Assembly: GCF_964656455.1 (NCBI RefSeq)
Contig: NC_135726.1
Location: 8,008,001-8,072,000 of the forward strand
Reading direction: 5' to 3'
Source: Halichoerus grypus
Taxonomy: Eukaryota; Chordata; Mammalia; Carnivora; Phocidae
Length of the DNA stretch: 64,000 nucleotides
Shown: positions 21,992 through 32,684 of the stretch, piece after piece
Position numbering within the stretch: position 1 is the stretch's first letter
How the letters are laid out: the number at the start of each line of letters is the position of its first letter
Translations under genes and position numbers: made by a program
The notes under the pieces: model-generated
What the model was told of the DNA's origin: nothing
Seen by the model: the letters and a program-made list of their open reading frames with translations, nothing else
Databases searched by the model: none

Positions 21992-22200
21992 TGGCATCTT
22001 CTATAGCTGCATTATCCAATGTGGTGGCCCTTAGCCACATATGGTTATTTAAATGTAAATCAATGAAAATTAAGTAAAATTAAAATGCAGTTCCTCAATT
22101 GCACCAGCCACATTTCAAGTGCTCAGTAGCCAGATATGGCTAGTGGTTGCCAAAAATAGCTATAGAACATTGTCGAACATTCTACTCAAGAGCACTGCTC
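21992..22200. mobile_element. non-autonomous DNA transposon (MITE-like)
   Basis: 'gcattatccaatgtggtggc', 'cttagccacatatggttatt', an AT-rich middle with 'aattaagtaaaattaaaatg', then 'agccacatttcaagtgctca' and 'agccagatatggctagtggt'. I recognise this as a common mammalian element with inward-facing 'agccacat(a/g)tggc' motifs near both ends, probably of the hAT superfamily. Family not assigned. Confidence 0.7.
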
Positions 22201-22432
22201 TATTATCTGTTTTCTATGCATGGAGAAGCACCTAGAGACAGGGACCATGCATGAAGGATGCTCCCAATGCCTTGTATGGAACCTGGTGCAGAAAAGGTGC
22301 TCAGTGGTTATTAAGTCAATAATTTTAGGACTAGAATGGAACTTATGCCCCACACCCTTTTCAACAGGGAGGAAGTCTAAGGCTGACACTGTGACTGGTG
22401 ACATATCCTTGAACAAGGGTCTCTACTCTGGG

Positions 22433-22577
22433 CTCTTTCAGTGCTAATGTGCACGAGTCGCCTGTGGTTCTTCCCAGTGGCACAAGTCTTGGTCCAGTAG
22501 TTTGGGGTGGAGCGTAGATTCTGCATCTCTGAGAAGCTCCCAGGTGCTGCTGATGATGTTGGTCTGCCAACTGCACT
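22433..22577. mobile_element. MER5-type hAT-Charlie MITE
   Basis: 'gtagtttggggtggagcgta', 'gattctgcatctctgagaag' and 'ctcccaggtgctgctgatga' match the central and right half of the MER5 group. No coding capacity. Confidence 0.7.
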
Positions 22578-23505
22578 CAAAGACAAAAATAAAATACTAA
22601 AAGACAAATCTGGGAAGTCTAGCTATTGGTATGGAGATGAGTCCATGAATTTATTTTTGTGGACACAAGGACAAATTTAATTCACTCATTCATCTGTTTG
22701 TTTTCTGATGCATTCATACTGCCTTTTAGAATATGAGATCTGAGAATATGTTCAGAAATCAGATATTAAGAAAACCAACCCCCTTCCCCTGCCAATATTT
22801 CTATCATACCCACAAAGAAAAGTTAACAACAATAACAAAAGCTTAAATTCAAGGAATAATCCATTATGATTCCATTTAGCAAGAGAAACTTTAAACAGAT
22901 CAACACACTTCTGAAACATGAGTCAGAGAGGAAACAAAAAGGCCAATGTGTTTTTAAGAAACTTCGGGAAGAGAGGTACATAAGCAGCATGCTCTTCCCA
23001 GGAAGAAAAATCTCTTTGCAAGTTTCTCCCTCCTGCCAACATCTCCTTCAAAACCACATCTGACATGGGTCTAATTTCCTTGCTCAATAACATCATCATT
23101 AAAAAGCCACACATCACAAGTAACATGTTTATCATTTTAACATTTCTTCCAAGATTGGGTTTGAATTATGGATTGTGAAAACATAGATTCTGTTGCTTGG
23201 AAAGGGGGAAAACAGAGATCTATCAGTGTTCTAGAAAATGAATGTTTAATACTATTTGAAAGACAGATTACAGATACTCAGAGGTTTTCAGTCTTTAAGA
23301 CCATCTTCCTGCCTGAAACAAATATGTTTAATTAGGGAGCTAACAGTTCTCCTTAATGGTAGAGAGCTAGAGAGAAGCACAGGGAAATTCTTCAGAAAAG
23401 GAGCAGGAACTCCTAGCTCAGAATGCTGGTCCAATGACCATAGTGCCACAATTTCCTCCGTGTGTCTCTTCCCAGCTTCAGGGAATCACAGCATGTTCGA
23501 CATGA
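22578..23505. other. unassigned single-copy sequence
   Basis: No recognised repeat. Frames of up to 97 codons are present on both strands without domain support. Confidence 0.45.
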
Positions 23506-23509
23506 GTCA

Positions 23510-23700
23510 AATGGATGTGGGATTAAATCTGGCTGGTGCCTCTTTCTAGCCATTTAATTTCGGCCAAGTTACTTAATATTTTCTGAGCCTCAGCCATCTG
23601 GACAATAGTAATACCATTTCTGGGTTATAGGAAATATTAAATTAAAATAATGTATATAAAGTGCCAGATACATGGTAACTATTGTTTTAATTGAGGTAGT
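23510..23700 (+). repeat. MIR SINE, plus strand
   Basis: 'ttctagccatttaatttcgg', 'ccaagttacttaatattttc', 'gagcctcagccatctggaca' and 'agtgccagatacatggtaac' are in MIR sense order. Confidence 0.82.
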
Positions 23701-23964
23701 AATACTCCTAATGGTATTTGGCCTTCATCCTGGGATGGAGAATGTGAGTGCTGGGACAGGCGTGAGTTTTCAAGGACATAGAGAATCCATCCATCCACTA
23801 ACCTGCACAGATGACCACTTTTCTGTCTCCAAAGGCATCTGCGAAAATGCACACCAGAGGTGTCCATCAAAGTAGTGCTTTTCAGAGTGGGGGTGAGGGT
23901 GCAAAGAACAGAGGAGGGTGGTGGGCATACCGACAGGTTGAACATGATAGTCAATACACCACTT

Positions 23965-24430
23965 TTATTCATGAATATAATTAACATTGATTGTATCCCA
24001 ACTTACACCAGGCAACATGGTAAACATTTTCCATACCTTACCTCATTCAATCTTCATAGCAGCCCTGAGGATCAGTACTATTATTTTTATTTAGTACCAG
24101 GTGTTTCAATTTCGACACTATGGACATTAGGGGTCAGATAATTCTGTGTTGTGGGAGCTGTCTGGTGCATTGTAAGATTTTTAGCCGCATTCCTGTCCTC
24201 TACGAGCTACATGCCAGTAGCACACTCTACCTCCCCGCCCAATATGTGACAGCCAGTAATGTTCCCAGGCATTGTCTGATGACCCCTGGGGGGGCAAAAT
24301 CACTCCCAGTTGAGAACAGCTGGGTAAGTGAATAAAATGAAGTAATGAAGTTCAGTGACATCCCAAGATCATCCAGCTAAAACGTGTTGGAGCCAGGTTA
24401 GAAATCAGGTGGCGAATTCACAAAACCTCA
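23965..24430 (-). repeat. MIR SINE, minus strand, split by a hAT element
   Basis: The left part 'ttcaatcttcatagcagccc' with 'gaggatcagtactattattt' ends near 24098. The right part 'gttcagtgacatcccaagat' and 'catccagctaaaacgtgttg' resumes after 24322. Together they give one near-complete antisense MIR. Confidence 0.75.
24099..24322. mobile_element. hAT-type non-autonomous DNA transposon
   Basis: 'gacactatggacattagggg', 'gataattctgtgttgtggga', 'ctgtctggtgcattgtaaga', 'tttttagccgcattcctgtc', 'acatgccagtagcacactct' and the end 'cccagttgagaacagctggg' are characteristic of a widespread eutherian hAT MITE with a '...gttctcaac...' terminus. Family not assigned. It interrupts the MIR. Confidence 0.72.
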
Positions 24431-24435
24431 TTCTT

Positions 24436-25019
24436 TTTTTTATTGTTATGTTAATCACCATACATTACATCATTAGTTTTTGATGTAGTGTTCCATGATT
24501 CATTGTTTGTGCATAACAGCCAGTGCTCCATGCAGAATGTGCCCTCTTTAATACCCATCACCAGGCTAACCCATCCTCCCACCCCCCTTCCCTCTAGAAC
24601 CCTCAGTTTGTTTTTCAGAGTCCATCATCTCTCATGGTTCGTCTCCCCCTCCGATTTCCCCCCTTCATTCTTCCCCTCCTGCTATCTTCTTCTTTTTTTC
24701 TTTTTTCTTAACATATATTGCATTATTTGTTTCAGAGGTACAGATCTGTGATTCAACAGTCTTGCACAATTCACAGCGCTCACCATAGCACATACCCTCC
24801 CCAATGTCTATCACCCAGCCATCCCATCCCTCCCACCCCCCGCCACTCCAGCGACCCTCAGTTTGTTTCCTGAGATTAAGAATTCCTCATATCAGTGAGA
24901 TCATATGATACATGTCTTTCTCTGATTGACTTACTTCGCTCAGCATAATAACCTCCAGTTCCATCCACGTCATTGCAAATGGCAAGCTTTCATTCCTTTT
25001 GATGGCTGCATAATATTCC

Positions 25020-25079
<60 letters not shown>

Positions 25080-26482
25080 CCACATCTTCTTTATCCATTC
25101 ATCTGTCAATGGACATCTTGGCTCTTTCCACAGTTTGGCTATTGTGGACATTGCTGCTATTAACATTGGGGTGCACATACCCCTTCGGATCCCTACATTT
25201 GTATCTTTGGGGTAAATACCCAGTAGTGCAATTCCTGGATCGTATGGTAGCTCTATTTTCAACTTTTTGAGGAACCTCCATACTGTTTTCCAGAGTGGTT
25301 GCGCCAGCTTGCATTCCCACCGACAGTGTAGGAGGGTTCCCCTTTCTCCACATCCCCGCCAACATCTGTCATTTCCTGATTTGTTAATTTTAGCCATTCT
25401 GACTTGTGTGAGGTGGTATCTCATTGAGGTTTTGATTTGGATTTCCCTGATGCCGAGCGATGTTGAGCATTTTCTCATGTGTCTGTTGGCCATTTGGATG
25501 TCTTCTTTGGAAAAATGTCTGTTCATGTCTTCTGCCCATTTCTTGATTGGATTATTTGTTCTTTGGGTGTTGAGTTTGATAAGTTCTTTATAGATTTTGG
25601 GTACTAGCCCTTTATCTGATATGTCATTTGCAAATATCTTCTCCCATTCTGTCGGTTGTCTTTTGGTTTTGTTGACTGTTTCTTTTGCTGTGCAAAAGCT
25701 TTTTATCTTGATGAAGTCCCAATAGTTCATTTTTGCCCTTGCTTCCCTTGCCTTTGGCGATGTTTCTAGGAAGCAGTTGCTGTGGCTGAGGTCCAAGAGG
25801 TTGCTGCCTGTGTTCTCCTTTAGGATTTTGATGGGCTCCTGTCTCATATTTAGGTCTTTCAACCATTTTGAGTCTATTTTTGTGGTGTAAGGAAATGGTC
25901 CAGTTTCATTCTTCTGCATGTGGCTGTCCACTTTTCCCAACGCCATTTGTTGAAGAGACTGTCTTTTTTCCATTGGACATTCTTTCCTGCTTTGTCAAAG
26001 ATTAGTTGACCATAGAGTTGAAGGTCCATTTCTGGGCTCTCTATTCTGTTCCATTGATCTGTGTCTGTTTTTGTGCCAGTATCATACTGTCTTGATGATG
26101 ACAGCTTTGTAATAGAGCTGGAAGTCTGGAATTGTGATGCTGCCAGCTTTGCTTTTCTTTTTCAACATTCCTCTGGCTATGCGGGGTCTTTTCTGGTTCC
26201 ATACAAATTTTAGGGTTATTTGTTCCATTTCTTTGAAAAAAGTTGATGGTATTTTGATGGGGATTGCATTGAATGTGTAGATTGCTCTAGGTAGCATTGA
26301 CATCTTCACAATATTTTTTCTTCCAATCCGTGAGCATGGAACATTTTTCCATTTCTTTGTGTCTTCCTCAATTTCTTTCATGAGTATTTTATAGTTTTCT
26401 GAGTACAGATCCTTTGCCTCTTTAGTTAGATTTATTCCTAGGTATCTTATGGTTTTGGGTGCAATTGTAAATGGGATCAACT
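24436..26482 (-). mobile_element. 5'-truncated carnivore L1, minus strand
   Basis: The poly-T at the left is the antisense poly-A tail. Next comes a 3' UTR ('gatgtagtgttccatgattc') of the type I associate with bears, seals and mustelids, and then antisense ORF2 to about 26482. An 18-bp target duplication flanks it: 24418-24435 and 26483-26500, sharing 'aaaa-c/t-ctcattctt' with two mismatches. Roughly 2.05 kb remains of a usual 6 kb or so, so most of the element, including the promoter and ORF1, was never inserted. Confidence 0.95.
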
Positions 26483-26486
26483 TCAT
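24990..26486 (-). pseudogene. L1 ORF2 C-terminal remnant
   Basis: Conceptual translation gives the end of the L1 ORF2 protein: late reverse-transcriptase/thumb text such as '[16 protein letters not shown]' and the C-terminal Cys-rich motif CX3CX7HX4C within '[18 protein letters not shown]'. The 5' part of ORF2, with the endonuclease and RT catalytic centre, is missing. Damage is visible: a TGA at 26082-26084 stands where Trp is expected before 'YWHKNR'. The frame then shifts near 26050 and shifts back near 25885. A (CA)n expansion near the C-terminus changes the last frame. It cannot encode a working enzyme. Confidence 0.93.
25022..25076. repeat. (GT)27 microsatellite inside the L1 ORF2
   Basis: A pure 55-nt GT tract replaces the short 'gtgtatata' normally found in this part of L1 ORF2. 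On the minus strand it encodes a Thr-His run. Expansion after insertion is the simplest reading. Confidence 0.97.
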
Positions 26487-26500
26487 AAAATCTCATTCTT

Positions 26501-27185
26501 ACATACAAAAGCTATATTGTTGCCTAGACTGAGAATATAAGGTATAGAAAGCTCTGCATTTTTCTTGGGTTTGGGTGGAGGGAGGGTCGCTTGTACAAAA
26601 GTTCTGCTGTGATAAATGAGCATAATTAGCCGTCCTGCAACCTGGCCATATCTGACATTTCCAGCTATGTGTTTTCTCTCCAGAAGCTCTCTTGTGATTC
26701 CAACAACATTGCCTGTGCACAAATGATCTGAAAGCTATTCCTTGGGAATGTCTCCCTCAGCCAGTTCACAGCATTCAGGAAAAATCTGACATTTGGCCCC
26801 AAACTATTATCTCCTCCTTATTAGCAAGACTTGGCAGTGAATGTCTTTTGGCTTTAAAAAAAAAAAAAAAGAAAAGCAAGAAAGAAATCAAGAAATCCAC
26901 TTTCCAAGATAGAGATTTGTCTTCACTGAGGACATCCAAATGATTATATCATAGGTTTAAAAGGCAAATTAAAACTTTTTGATTATGCTCAAATATATGT
27001 TTGGTGTCCCAAGTGGACAAATTTCATTTAAATAAGTGATCTCTGGGTGATTTGTTACAACGTAGTTCCTCTTGTTCCTAGAGTCCCATCTCTATAGATT
27101 AGATGGATCTTTCTCAGGTGCCCTAAAGAGCCCATCATCACATCGGTGAGCGTGGCTTTAATAACACAACTTGCTCACATAGGTC
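26501..27185. other. unassigned sequence with a poly-A tract
   Basis: An A-rich run near 26855-26885 could be the tail of an unrecognised retroposon. No source gene or SINE head is visible upstream of it. Confidence 0.4.
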
Positions 27186-27186
27186 T

Positions 27187-27367
27187 TATAGTCACCAAGC
27201 ACATTCATGTTCATCTTAACTCATCTCTGCAACAGTTTCTTAAAGGTATTATTACAAGGCCCATTTTTACATATGTGGAAATCCACGCTCAGGGAGGGCA
27301 ATGTCCATTGGTTGATGTTTGGCAGAGACCGGGCTCCAATTCAGGTCCTCTAATTCTAAAAGGGTGG
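27187..27367 (-). repeat. MIR SINE, minus strand
   Basis: 'cttaactcatctctgcaaca', 'ggcccatttttacatatgtg' and 'cgggctccaattcaggtcct' follow the antisense MIR order. Confidence 0.78.
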
Positions 27368-27930
27368 ATTAGTGATGGTGCCTGGTCAGGAGCAGGCTTT
27401 GGAGCCTGCTTCATCTATTCCCCTTTGGCCTGTGACCAGCATTCTAGTGGAGCCCCCAATAGACCCAGGAGAAATGTGCCAGCTAGCAACAGTCAAGTGG
27501 TTGGTCAGGCAGCCACTCAGGCCTGGACATATCCAGGGCCATGAAAACGTGTGTATCTGCAATGCTACGTGGCCCAGGGCAGCGCGAACACGTGTGGGTA
27601 AATGTGAGCATGGACAGAGTGCATAAAAACAAGAATGCCAGCACTCAGACTGTGCACAGGTCAACACATAATCAAAGTAAGGGAAAGGGACTGGCCCCCA
27701 GAAGAGTCCCCAGTACCTAATTATGTCTAATTATGTCTTTAATTATCCTCTCAATCTACCTTCAGTGCCCACCTCCTCACCCACCTCTCCTGTATCCCCA
27801 AGCGTTCACTCAGTTTGCTCAGCTAAGTCTGACTTCTTCCTATGCTCCCTGCAGCTCAGAGCTTATCTCCATCCTTTAGTGCCTCAGACTTTTCTTGTCC
27901 ATAGTTCATGAGACTTGGCTCCAAGAACAC
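27368..27930. other. unassigned single-copy sequence
   Basis: No repeat recognised. CpGs cluster at 27545-27600. Plus-strand frames of 84 and 132 codons overlap a 93-codon minus-strand frame; no domain is seen. Confidence 0.4.
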
Positions 27931-27931
27931 C

Positions 27932-28030
27932 AATGGAATATAAGAGCCATAAGGTCAGAAAGTGAGAATAGTTTATACTGATGTGTCCCTAGCCCCCATT
28001 GGAGTCATTGGCACACTAGAAGTGAGGAGA
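27932..28030 (+). repeat. L2 3'-end fragment, plus strand
   Basis: 'ggaatataagagccataagg', 'gatgtgtccctagcccccat' and 'tcattggcacactagaagtg' parallel the L2 3' end ('gaatgtaagctccatgaggg ... ctgtatccccagcgcc ... cctggcacatagtagg'). Confidence 0.55.
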
Positions 28031-28059
28031 GGTAAAAAGCAGACTGAGCTAGACCACCA

Positions 28060-28675
28060 AGGTTGCAAAGCAAGTCCTTCCGCTCACTGACCCTGGGACC
28101 ATGAATGAGCTACTTAAATTGTGGCCACATCCCAGCCCCAGAACCTGTAAATTGGTTGCTTTAAATAGCAAGAGGGGCTTCAGGTTGCAGATTGAATTAA
28201 GGTTGCTAACCAACAGATCTTAAAATAGAGTTTATTCTAGATTATCCAGGTGGGCTCAGTGCCATCACAAGGGTCCTTACAATTAGAAACGAGAGGAAGA
28301 AAAGAAGTCAGTGTCACAGTGATGCCCTATGATGAAGATTCGACCTGCTGTTGCGGGCTTTGAAGATGGGGGAGCCACAAGTCTAGAGGCTGGAACAATT
28401 AAGGAAATAGATTCTCCCCGAAGTGTCCAAAAAGGAGTGCAGCCCTGTCCACACCTTGATTTTAGCCCAGTGAGACCCGTGTTGGACTTCTGACCTCCAG
28501 AACCACAAGATAAGAAATCTGTGCTGTTTTAAATAACAAAGTCCATGGTACTTTACTATAGCGACATTAGAAAGCTAGCATCCTGTTGATTTCACCATCT
28601 TTAAAATGGCGGTAATGACCGCACATATCTTACAGTATGAAGAATAATGAGACAGTACCTGAAAATTTCATGAAA
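28060..28675 (+). repeat. MIR SINE, plus strand, split by an MLT1 LTR
   Basis: The weak left half 'cactgaccctgggaccatga' with 'gagctacttaaattgtggcc' precedes the LTR. The clear right half 'caccatctttaaaatggcgg' with 'taatgaccgcacatatctta' follows it near 28590. The left half is badly diverged. Confidence 0.5.
28185..28583 (+). mobile_element. MLT1-type (ERVL-MaLR) solo LTR, plus strand
   Basis: 'cagattgaattaaggttgct', 'agattatccaggtgggctca', 'ccatcacaagggtccttaca', 'accttgattttagcccagtg', 'gttggacttctgacctccag' and 'gctgttttaaataacaaagt' are the MLT1 landmarks in order. The extreme 5' end is missing. No internal retroviral sequence. Confidence 0.88.
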
Positions 28676-30135
28676 GAAAACTGGGCTAAAATAGTAAAGT
28701 TTAGTGATTATTAGATCAACAAACATTCGTTGGATGCATGAATGGATAAAAGAACACAGTTGTTTGAGGCAAGACGCAAGAAAGGGGGCCTAGGACGTGT
28801 TCAGTGAAGGATCAGAATATTTGCCAATTTAAGGTTGAGTGCATAAACAATTAGTTCCCTGCTGTTCGCCATTCTCTGCAGGAGCTGAAAGTATGATAAC
28901 CAGGCCCTTCTTTGATGTCACCCCTGAGTTTCCCCACTAACCTGTTTCTGGCATGTTCAGCCAGCATCTCTGTGCTACCATGCTGGTTTTCTCCAGAAAC
29001 TGATGGATTCAAGCCCCCTTGAATCTCTCTGCCAAGAAATAAATGATAAAAACAATAATAACAAGAGTAGCAATGATAAACAATTAAAATAAACTCTAAT
29101 GCTGTGAGAGCAGTAGTTGGTGGGGTCTTCCTACCACTGTATTGACCGAAATGTGAAATGATGTGGCCTCCATGCTGTTCCCTCAAAGTCATTTGCTTTC
29201 ACATCATTTTTGCCTGTGGGAAACCATCCACCCTGAAGGAACCTTGTCTCCACCAAGATGTTTTTTTTTCCTCCCTTTTTTTTTCGTTTTTGTGGTTCCC
29301 CTGTCCCAGGCCGTCAGACATGTAACCTACAACAGAACAGCCTGCTCTGTCTTCACCCCCTAGCATTTTCTAAATATTCACATTCTTCACATGCCAGCCC
29401 CTTCCTTATTTTCTCAATTCTGTATTTGTTTATCCTCAAAAGCTCCTTTGTAGCTGCCCACACGGATCTGGGGAAATGTGGAGGCCGGCCCTCTTCCCTT
29501 GGGCAGCCCAGGGCCTACCGAGAGCTCCATTTTCCATACTCTCTACCTCAGGGGCACTTGCCTGAGAACAGAACTAATGGCGAGGTCCCCAAGGACATTA
29601 ACATAGATCCAGTCCTTCAAACACAAACTGGTCCTCTGAGGATCCAGGTCCTGGTAGACACAGGACAGGGAGATTTTCAAATCCATGGCTCCCCGTTTTG
29701 TAAGTAAGAGCTCCACGTTTGAGCCTGAGCCCCCTCAGATAGATGTCAGAGCCCAGGGTACTCAAAAACCAGGGATCATTCCCCGGGCAGGGTGCCCTGA
29801 CTGTGAGCTGCTTCCAGAAGGTTGCAACCCTCGCCCACAGATCACAAGGTAATGAGAAAGCCGACTCCCTTTGCTGCAGCTGCAGTGAGCCCTCTGTGTG
29901 GGGCTGGGGAGCCCTGTGGAAAGCAAGCAGTGCGGAGTTAGAAAGCAGCAAGCTGAGCCCCTGGATTGCCTGCTAAGGCCAGCCCCAGAGGAGGGTGAGG
30001 AGGAAATGGCCTTTCTTTAGGCAACAAGAAGTCATTCTCCTTCTCTCCAGCATGGGCTACAGTAGGACTTAAAGTCCTAGAGGTGGATTCTAGAATCATT
30101 TCTTCTTTTGGGGGGAATGAGTCATTCCCTTGCCT
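28676..30135. other. repeat-poor interval
   Basis: About 1.46 kb in which I recognise no transposon, apart from short AT-rich (29040-29090) and T-rich (29258-29290) patches. Frames of 113 and 117 codons (minus) and 149 codons (29258-29707, plus) exist but overlap each other and show no domain. The 149-codon frame begins in poly-T and is probably chance. Confidence 0.45.
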
Positions 30136-30139
30136 CACA

Positions 30140-30430
30140 CCCTTTAATATCTCCCCAGGGCCTTTAGAAAAAGCTCCAACTTCTCTGCAGAGCCCTTCGG
30201 AGTCCTGCTTCTACCTGCTTCTCTGCTCCACCCACCTCCTTCCACACTACTGCCTTTCAGTCATCCCAGACTGTTGGAGAGCACCCCCAAACTCTGCATG
30301 CCTTCCAGACTTTGGTGCCTTTGGGAAAACCATTTCCTCTGCCTGCAGGACTCTCTTCCCTTCCCCACGTGGGTAACCCTTAGTCACCCTCCACACCTAA
30401 GCCCAGCTCTGACCTCTCCAGCTGGGTGTG
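30140..30430 (+). repeat. L2 internal fragment, plus strand
   Basis: 'ccatttcctctgcctgcagg', 'actctcttcccttccccacg' and the preceding 'ctgcttctctgctccaccca' match the L2 region 'ccctctgcctggaacgctct tccccc' and the segments before it. Confidence 0.6.
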
Positions 30431-30489
30431 AGGTCTGCCCCTACAGATGGTCAGGTGGCGCAGAGAAGGTCCTCGTATTTGCGTGTGTT

Positions 30490-30690
30490 AACGGTCCCCA
30501 GCATTTGGCATGTGCCACCTCATTTACTCTTCACCACCGTCCCATAAAGTAAGTAGTATTATAAAACCCATTTTACAGATTAGGAAACTGAGTCCAGAGA
30601 GCTTCAGTAACCTGCCCAAGTTTGCAAAGCCGGCAAGAGGCACAGCTGGGATTTGACTCTAAGCAGCCTAGCTCTGGTGTTAAGAGTGTG
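30490..30690 (-). repeat. MIR SINE, minus strand
   Basis: 'ccacctcatttactcttcac', 'cccattttacagattaggaa', 'actgagtccagagagcttca' and 'agctgggatttgactctaag' give a clear antisense MIR. Confidence 0.9.
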
Positions 30691-30905
30691 GGTCTGTACT
30701 CAGCTGGGGAGGGATTCCTACCCCTGATTGTCACCCCATGTGACCTTGGATGGATTACTTAACCTTCTCGAACTTTAATTACCTCATCTACAAAGCAGGA
30801 TTATGAGAGAACCTCCATGAAGAGGTCATAACGGTCATGCTAGCTAAACCTGTAATGCATCCTAAACATGTACCATGGAGCAGGCACTCCGTTCTGATCA
30901 GGCAA
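30691..30905 (+). repeat. MIR SINE, plus strand
   Basis: 'gtgaccttggatggattact', 'taattacctcatctacaaag' and 'atgtaccatggagcaggcac' run in sense order. Directly adjacent to a minus-strand MIR, so the two form an inverted pair. Confidence 0.82.
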
Positions 30906-30954
30906 GTGCGTTATTCCCACTAGTCATAATTAGTATGCCCTCCGAGCCCTGATG

Positions 30955-31085
30955 CCACTAGAGCTAATCATGGCTGAATCCCCACATAAGGCAGGAACCA
31001 TGTTGTTTCCGCCTTATAATGTAGTGCCTGATTCGGAGCTTAGCAGATATTTGGAACTTAGTGCATGAGGAAGGGATCATTGCTT
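30955..31085 (+). repeat. L2 3'-end fragment, plus strand
   Basis: 'ataaggcaggaaccatgttg', 'gtagtgcctgattcggagct' and 'tagcagatatttggaactta' follow the L2 terminal pattern. Confidence 0.5.
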
Positions 31086-31854
31086 CTAGTCTAACATTTT
31101 AGCTCACCAGGTGATTCTTGAGCATTCAACTAATTATTAATTCTTAGTATTATTATTTACTTGGATGTCTAACATAGATACCTCTCCAGTGGGGGTGGGG
31201 GGGGGCTTCTACTTGTGGCATATTTAATGAAAGACCATCACAGTCTTCTAGTTGATTCAGTTGTAGTTGCGAAGTTTGCTGCCATATCCTCTAAAGAGTA
31301 ATAGCAAGACTCTTAAGTGTATCGTACAATAAATTGAGATTTCTTTTTTGTTGTTCAAAACAGCGGTGGGGATGGTGGAAGAGTCAAATAGGGTAAAAGC
31401 CAAAACAGTCCAATCATTTACCCTGCAATGGGAATCACTAACCACCGGGCCAGGGTCAATATTAGGGCAAGTTACATATCAATTTGGGGTCATTAGTCTC
31501 TGTCCTTCATAGTTCTGGGACAGCAGACTGGCCCTGAGCCAGCCCCATGTGAGGGGGTAGCTGGCAGTGTGGACTCTAACCGTGAAAAACAAGATGCTGG
31601 GAGGTTTTATGCTCCTGGAGCTTAAAGGTCAAACCGAGTTGTGGTTACAGTGTCCATATGCTTTCAGGATGTGCTGTCTGCAGGGGTGAACGAAGTCCAG
31701 CTTGCAGGAGGGAATTGAGGGACTGTGTGCTTGGTAACAACAGGGAGTAGGGGGTCTGCTTGGGTTTCCAGAAGGGCTCTGGGAAAAAGGCAAAGCACCG
31801 CACAGAGGGGCTGAGTCAGAGCCAAGGGATTTAAGGAGGAATATTGCCATTCCC
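31086..31854. other. unassigned sequence with a G-run
   Basis: A run 'gggggtgggggggggg' lies near 31191-31206. Otherwise no repeat or gene is recognised. Confidence 0.45.
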
Positions 31855-32065
31855 ATTACTAATTATAATAGTTACTCTCACATGCTAGGTATCGCAGACC
31901 GTGCTAGGTGATTTCATATCATTTAACCCTTCAGACGCCTTAGAGGGATTATTACCCCAATTATACAGATAACAAAACTGGAAAGGTCAAAATTGCCCAA
32001 GCTGAGCATCTAGTAAGGGGCAGACAAGGGATTTCCTGATGCGGCATGTTTCCAAACTCAGCCAT
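31855..32065 (-). repeat. MIR SINE, minus strand
   Basis: 'catgctaggtatcgcagacc', 'gtgctaggtgatttcatatc', 'aattatacagataacaaaac' and 'gcatctagtaaggggcagac' follow the antisense order. Confidence 0.8.
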
Positions 32066-32371
32066 CGGATGGATGTGGGCAGAAAGTACCCCAAACCCAT
32101 CATCTCCTTTCTCTTTGCTCAGGAGACTACAGTCATGTCCAGAACAGCACTGTACTCACCACTTGGGAAATGCTTGCTCTCCCAGAGCCCTTTGCAGCCA
32201 GGATAACCGCAGGACAGAACCATGAGTGAAGTTTAACGGAAAGCCCACTGGGAGAGGGGTACTTTTTTTGCCTCTGTTTGCCTTCCTAGGGAAAAAAAGG
32301 GGGGACGGGCTTATCTATTCCCTCTCTGCCTCAAATGAATCCTTAAGCCCAGAGTAACAGAAACCTCCCCC

Positions 32372-32684
32372 AACCAGCTTCACTGAGGTATAATTGACAA
32401 GTAAAAATTGTATAGTGTGTAAGGTTATATGTATACAACGTGTAAGATATACATGTATATTGTGAAATGATTATCACAGTCAAGCTAATTAATACATCCA
32501 TCATCTCACATAGATACCGTGTGTGTGTTTTGTGGGTGTGTGATGAGAAGACTTAAGGTGTACTTTCTTGGCCCATTTCAACTATATAATCTCGTATTAT
32601 TAACTGTGATCACCATGCTGTATATTTGATCCCCAGAACTTAGTTCTCTTAAAACTGAGAAAAAAATTATAACTGAAAATTTGT
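32372..32684 (-). mobile_element. L1 3' UTR fragment, minus strand
   Basis: 'cactgaggtataattgacaa', 'cattgtgaaatgattatcac'-like text, 'taattaatacatccatcatc', 'ctcacatagataccgtgtgt' and 'accatgctgtatatttgatc' are the antisense L1 3' UTR seen again at 55.8 and 63.7 kb. Confidence 0.8.

Noticed and set aside
26845..26890. Poly-A run as the tail of a processed pseudogene
   Set aside because: No gene-like sequence, SINE head or flanking duplication could be found upstream.
27146..27544. 132-codon plus-strand frame
   Set aside because: Its first half lies in an antisense MIR, so the open frame is accidental.
29258..29707. 149-codon plus-strand frame
   Set aside because: It begins in a poly-T tract, overlaps a minus-strand frame, has no domain and no clear initiation or splice context.
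30450..30475. Second CTCF-like site ('tcaggtggcgcaga')
   Set aside because: Only the right half of the core fits; the left CCASY half does not.
31191..31206. G-run as a promoter G-quadruplex
   Set aside because: It may fold, but nothing nearby suggests a promoter, and similar G-runs occur at 45.56, 49.83 and 51.09 kb.
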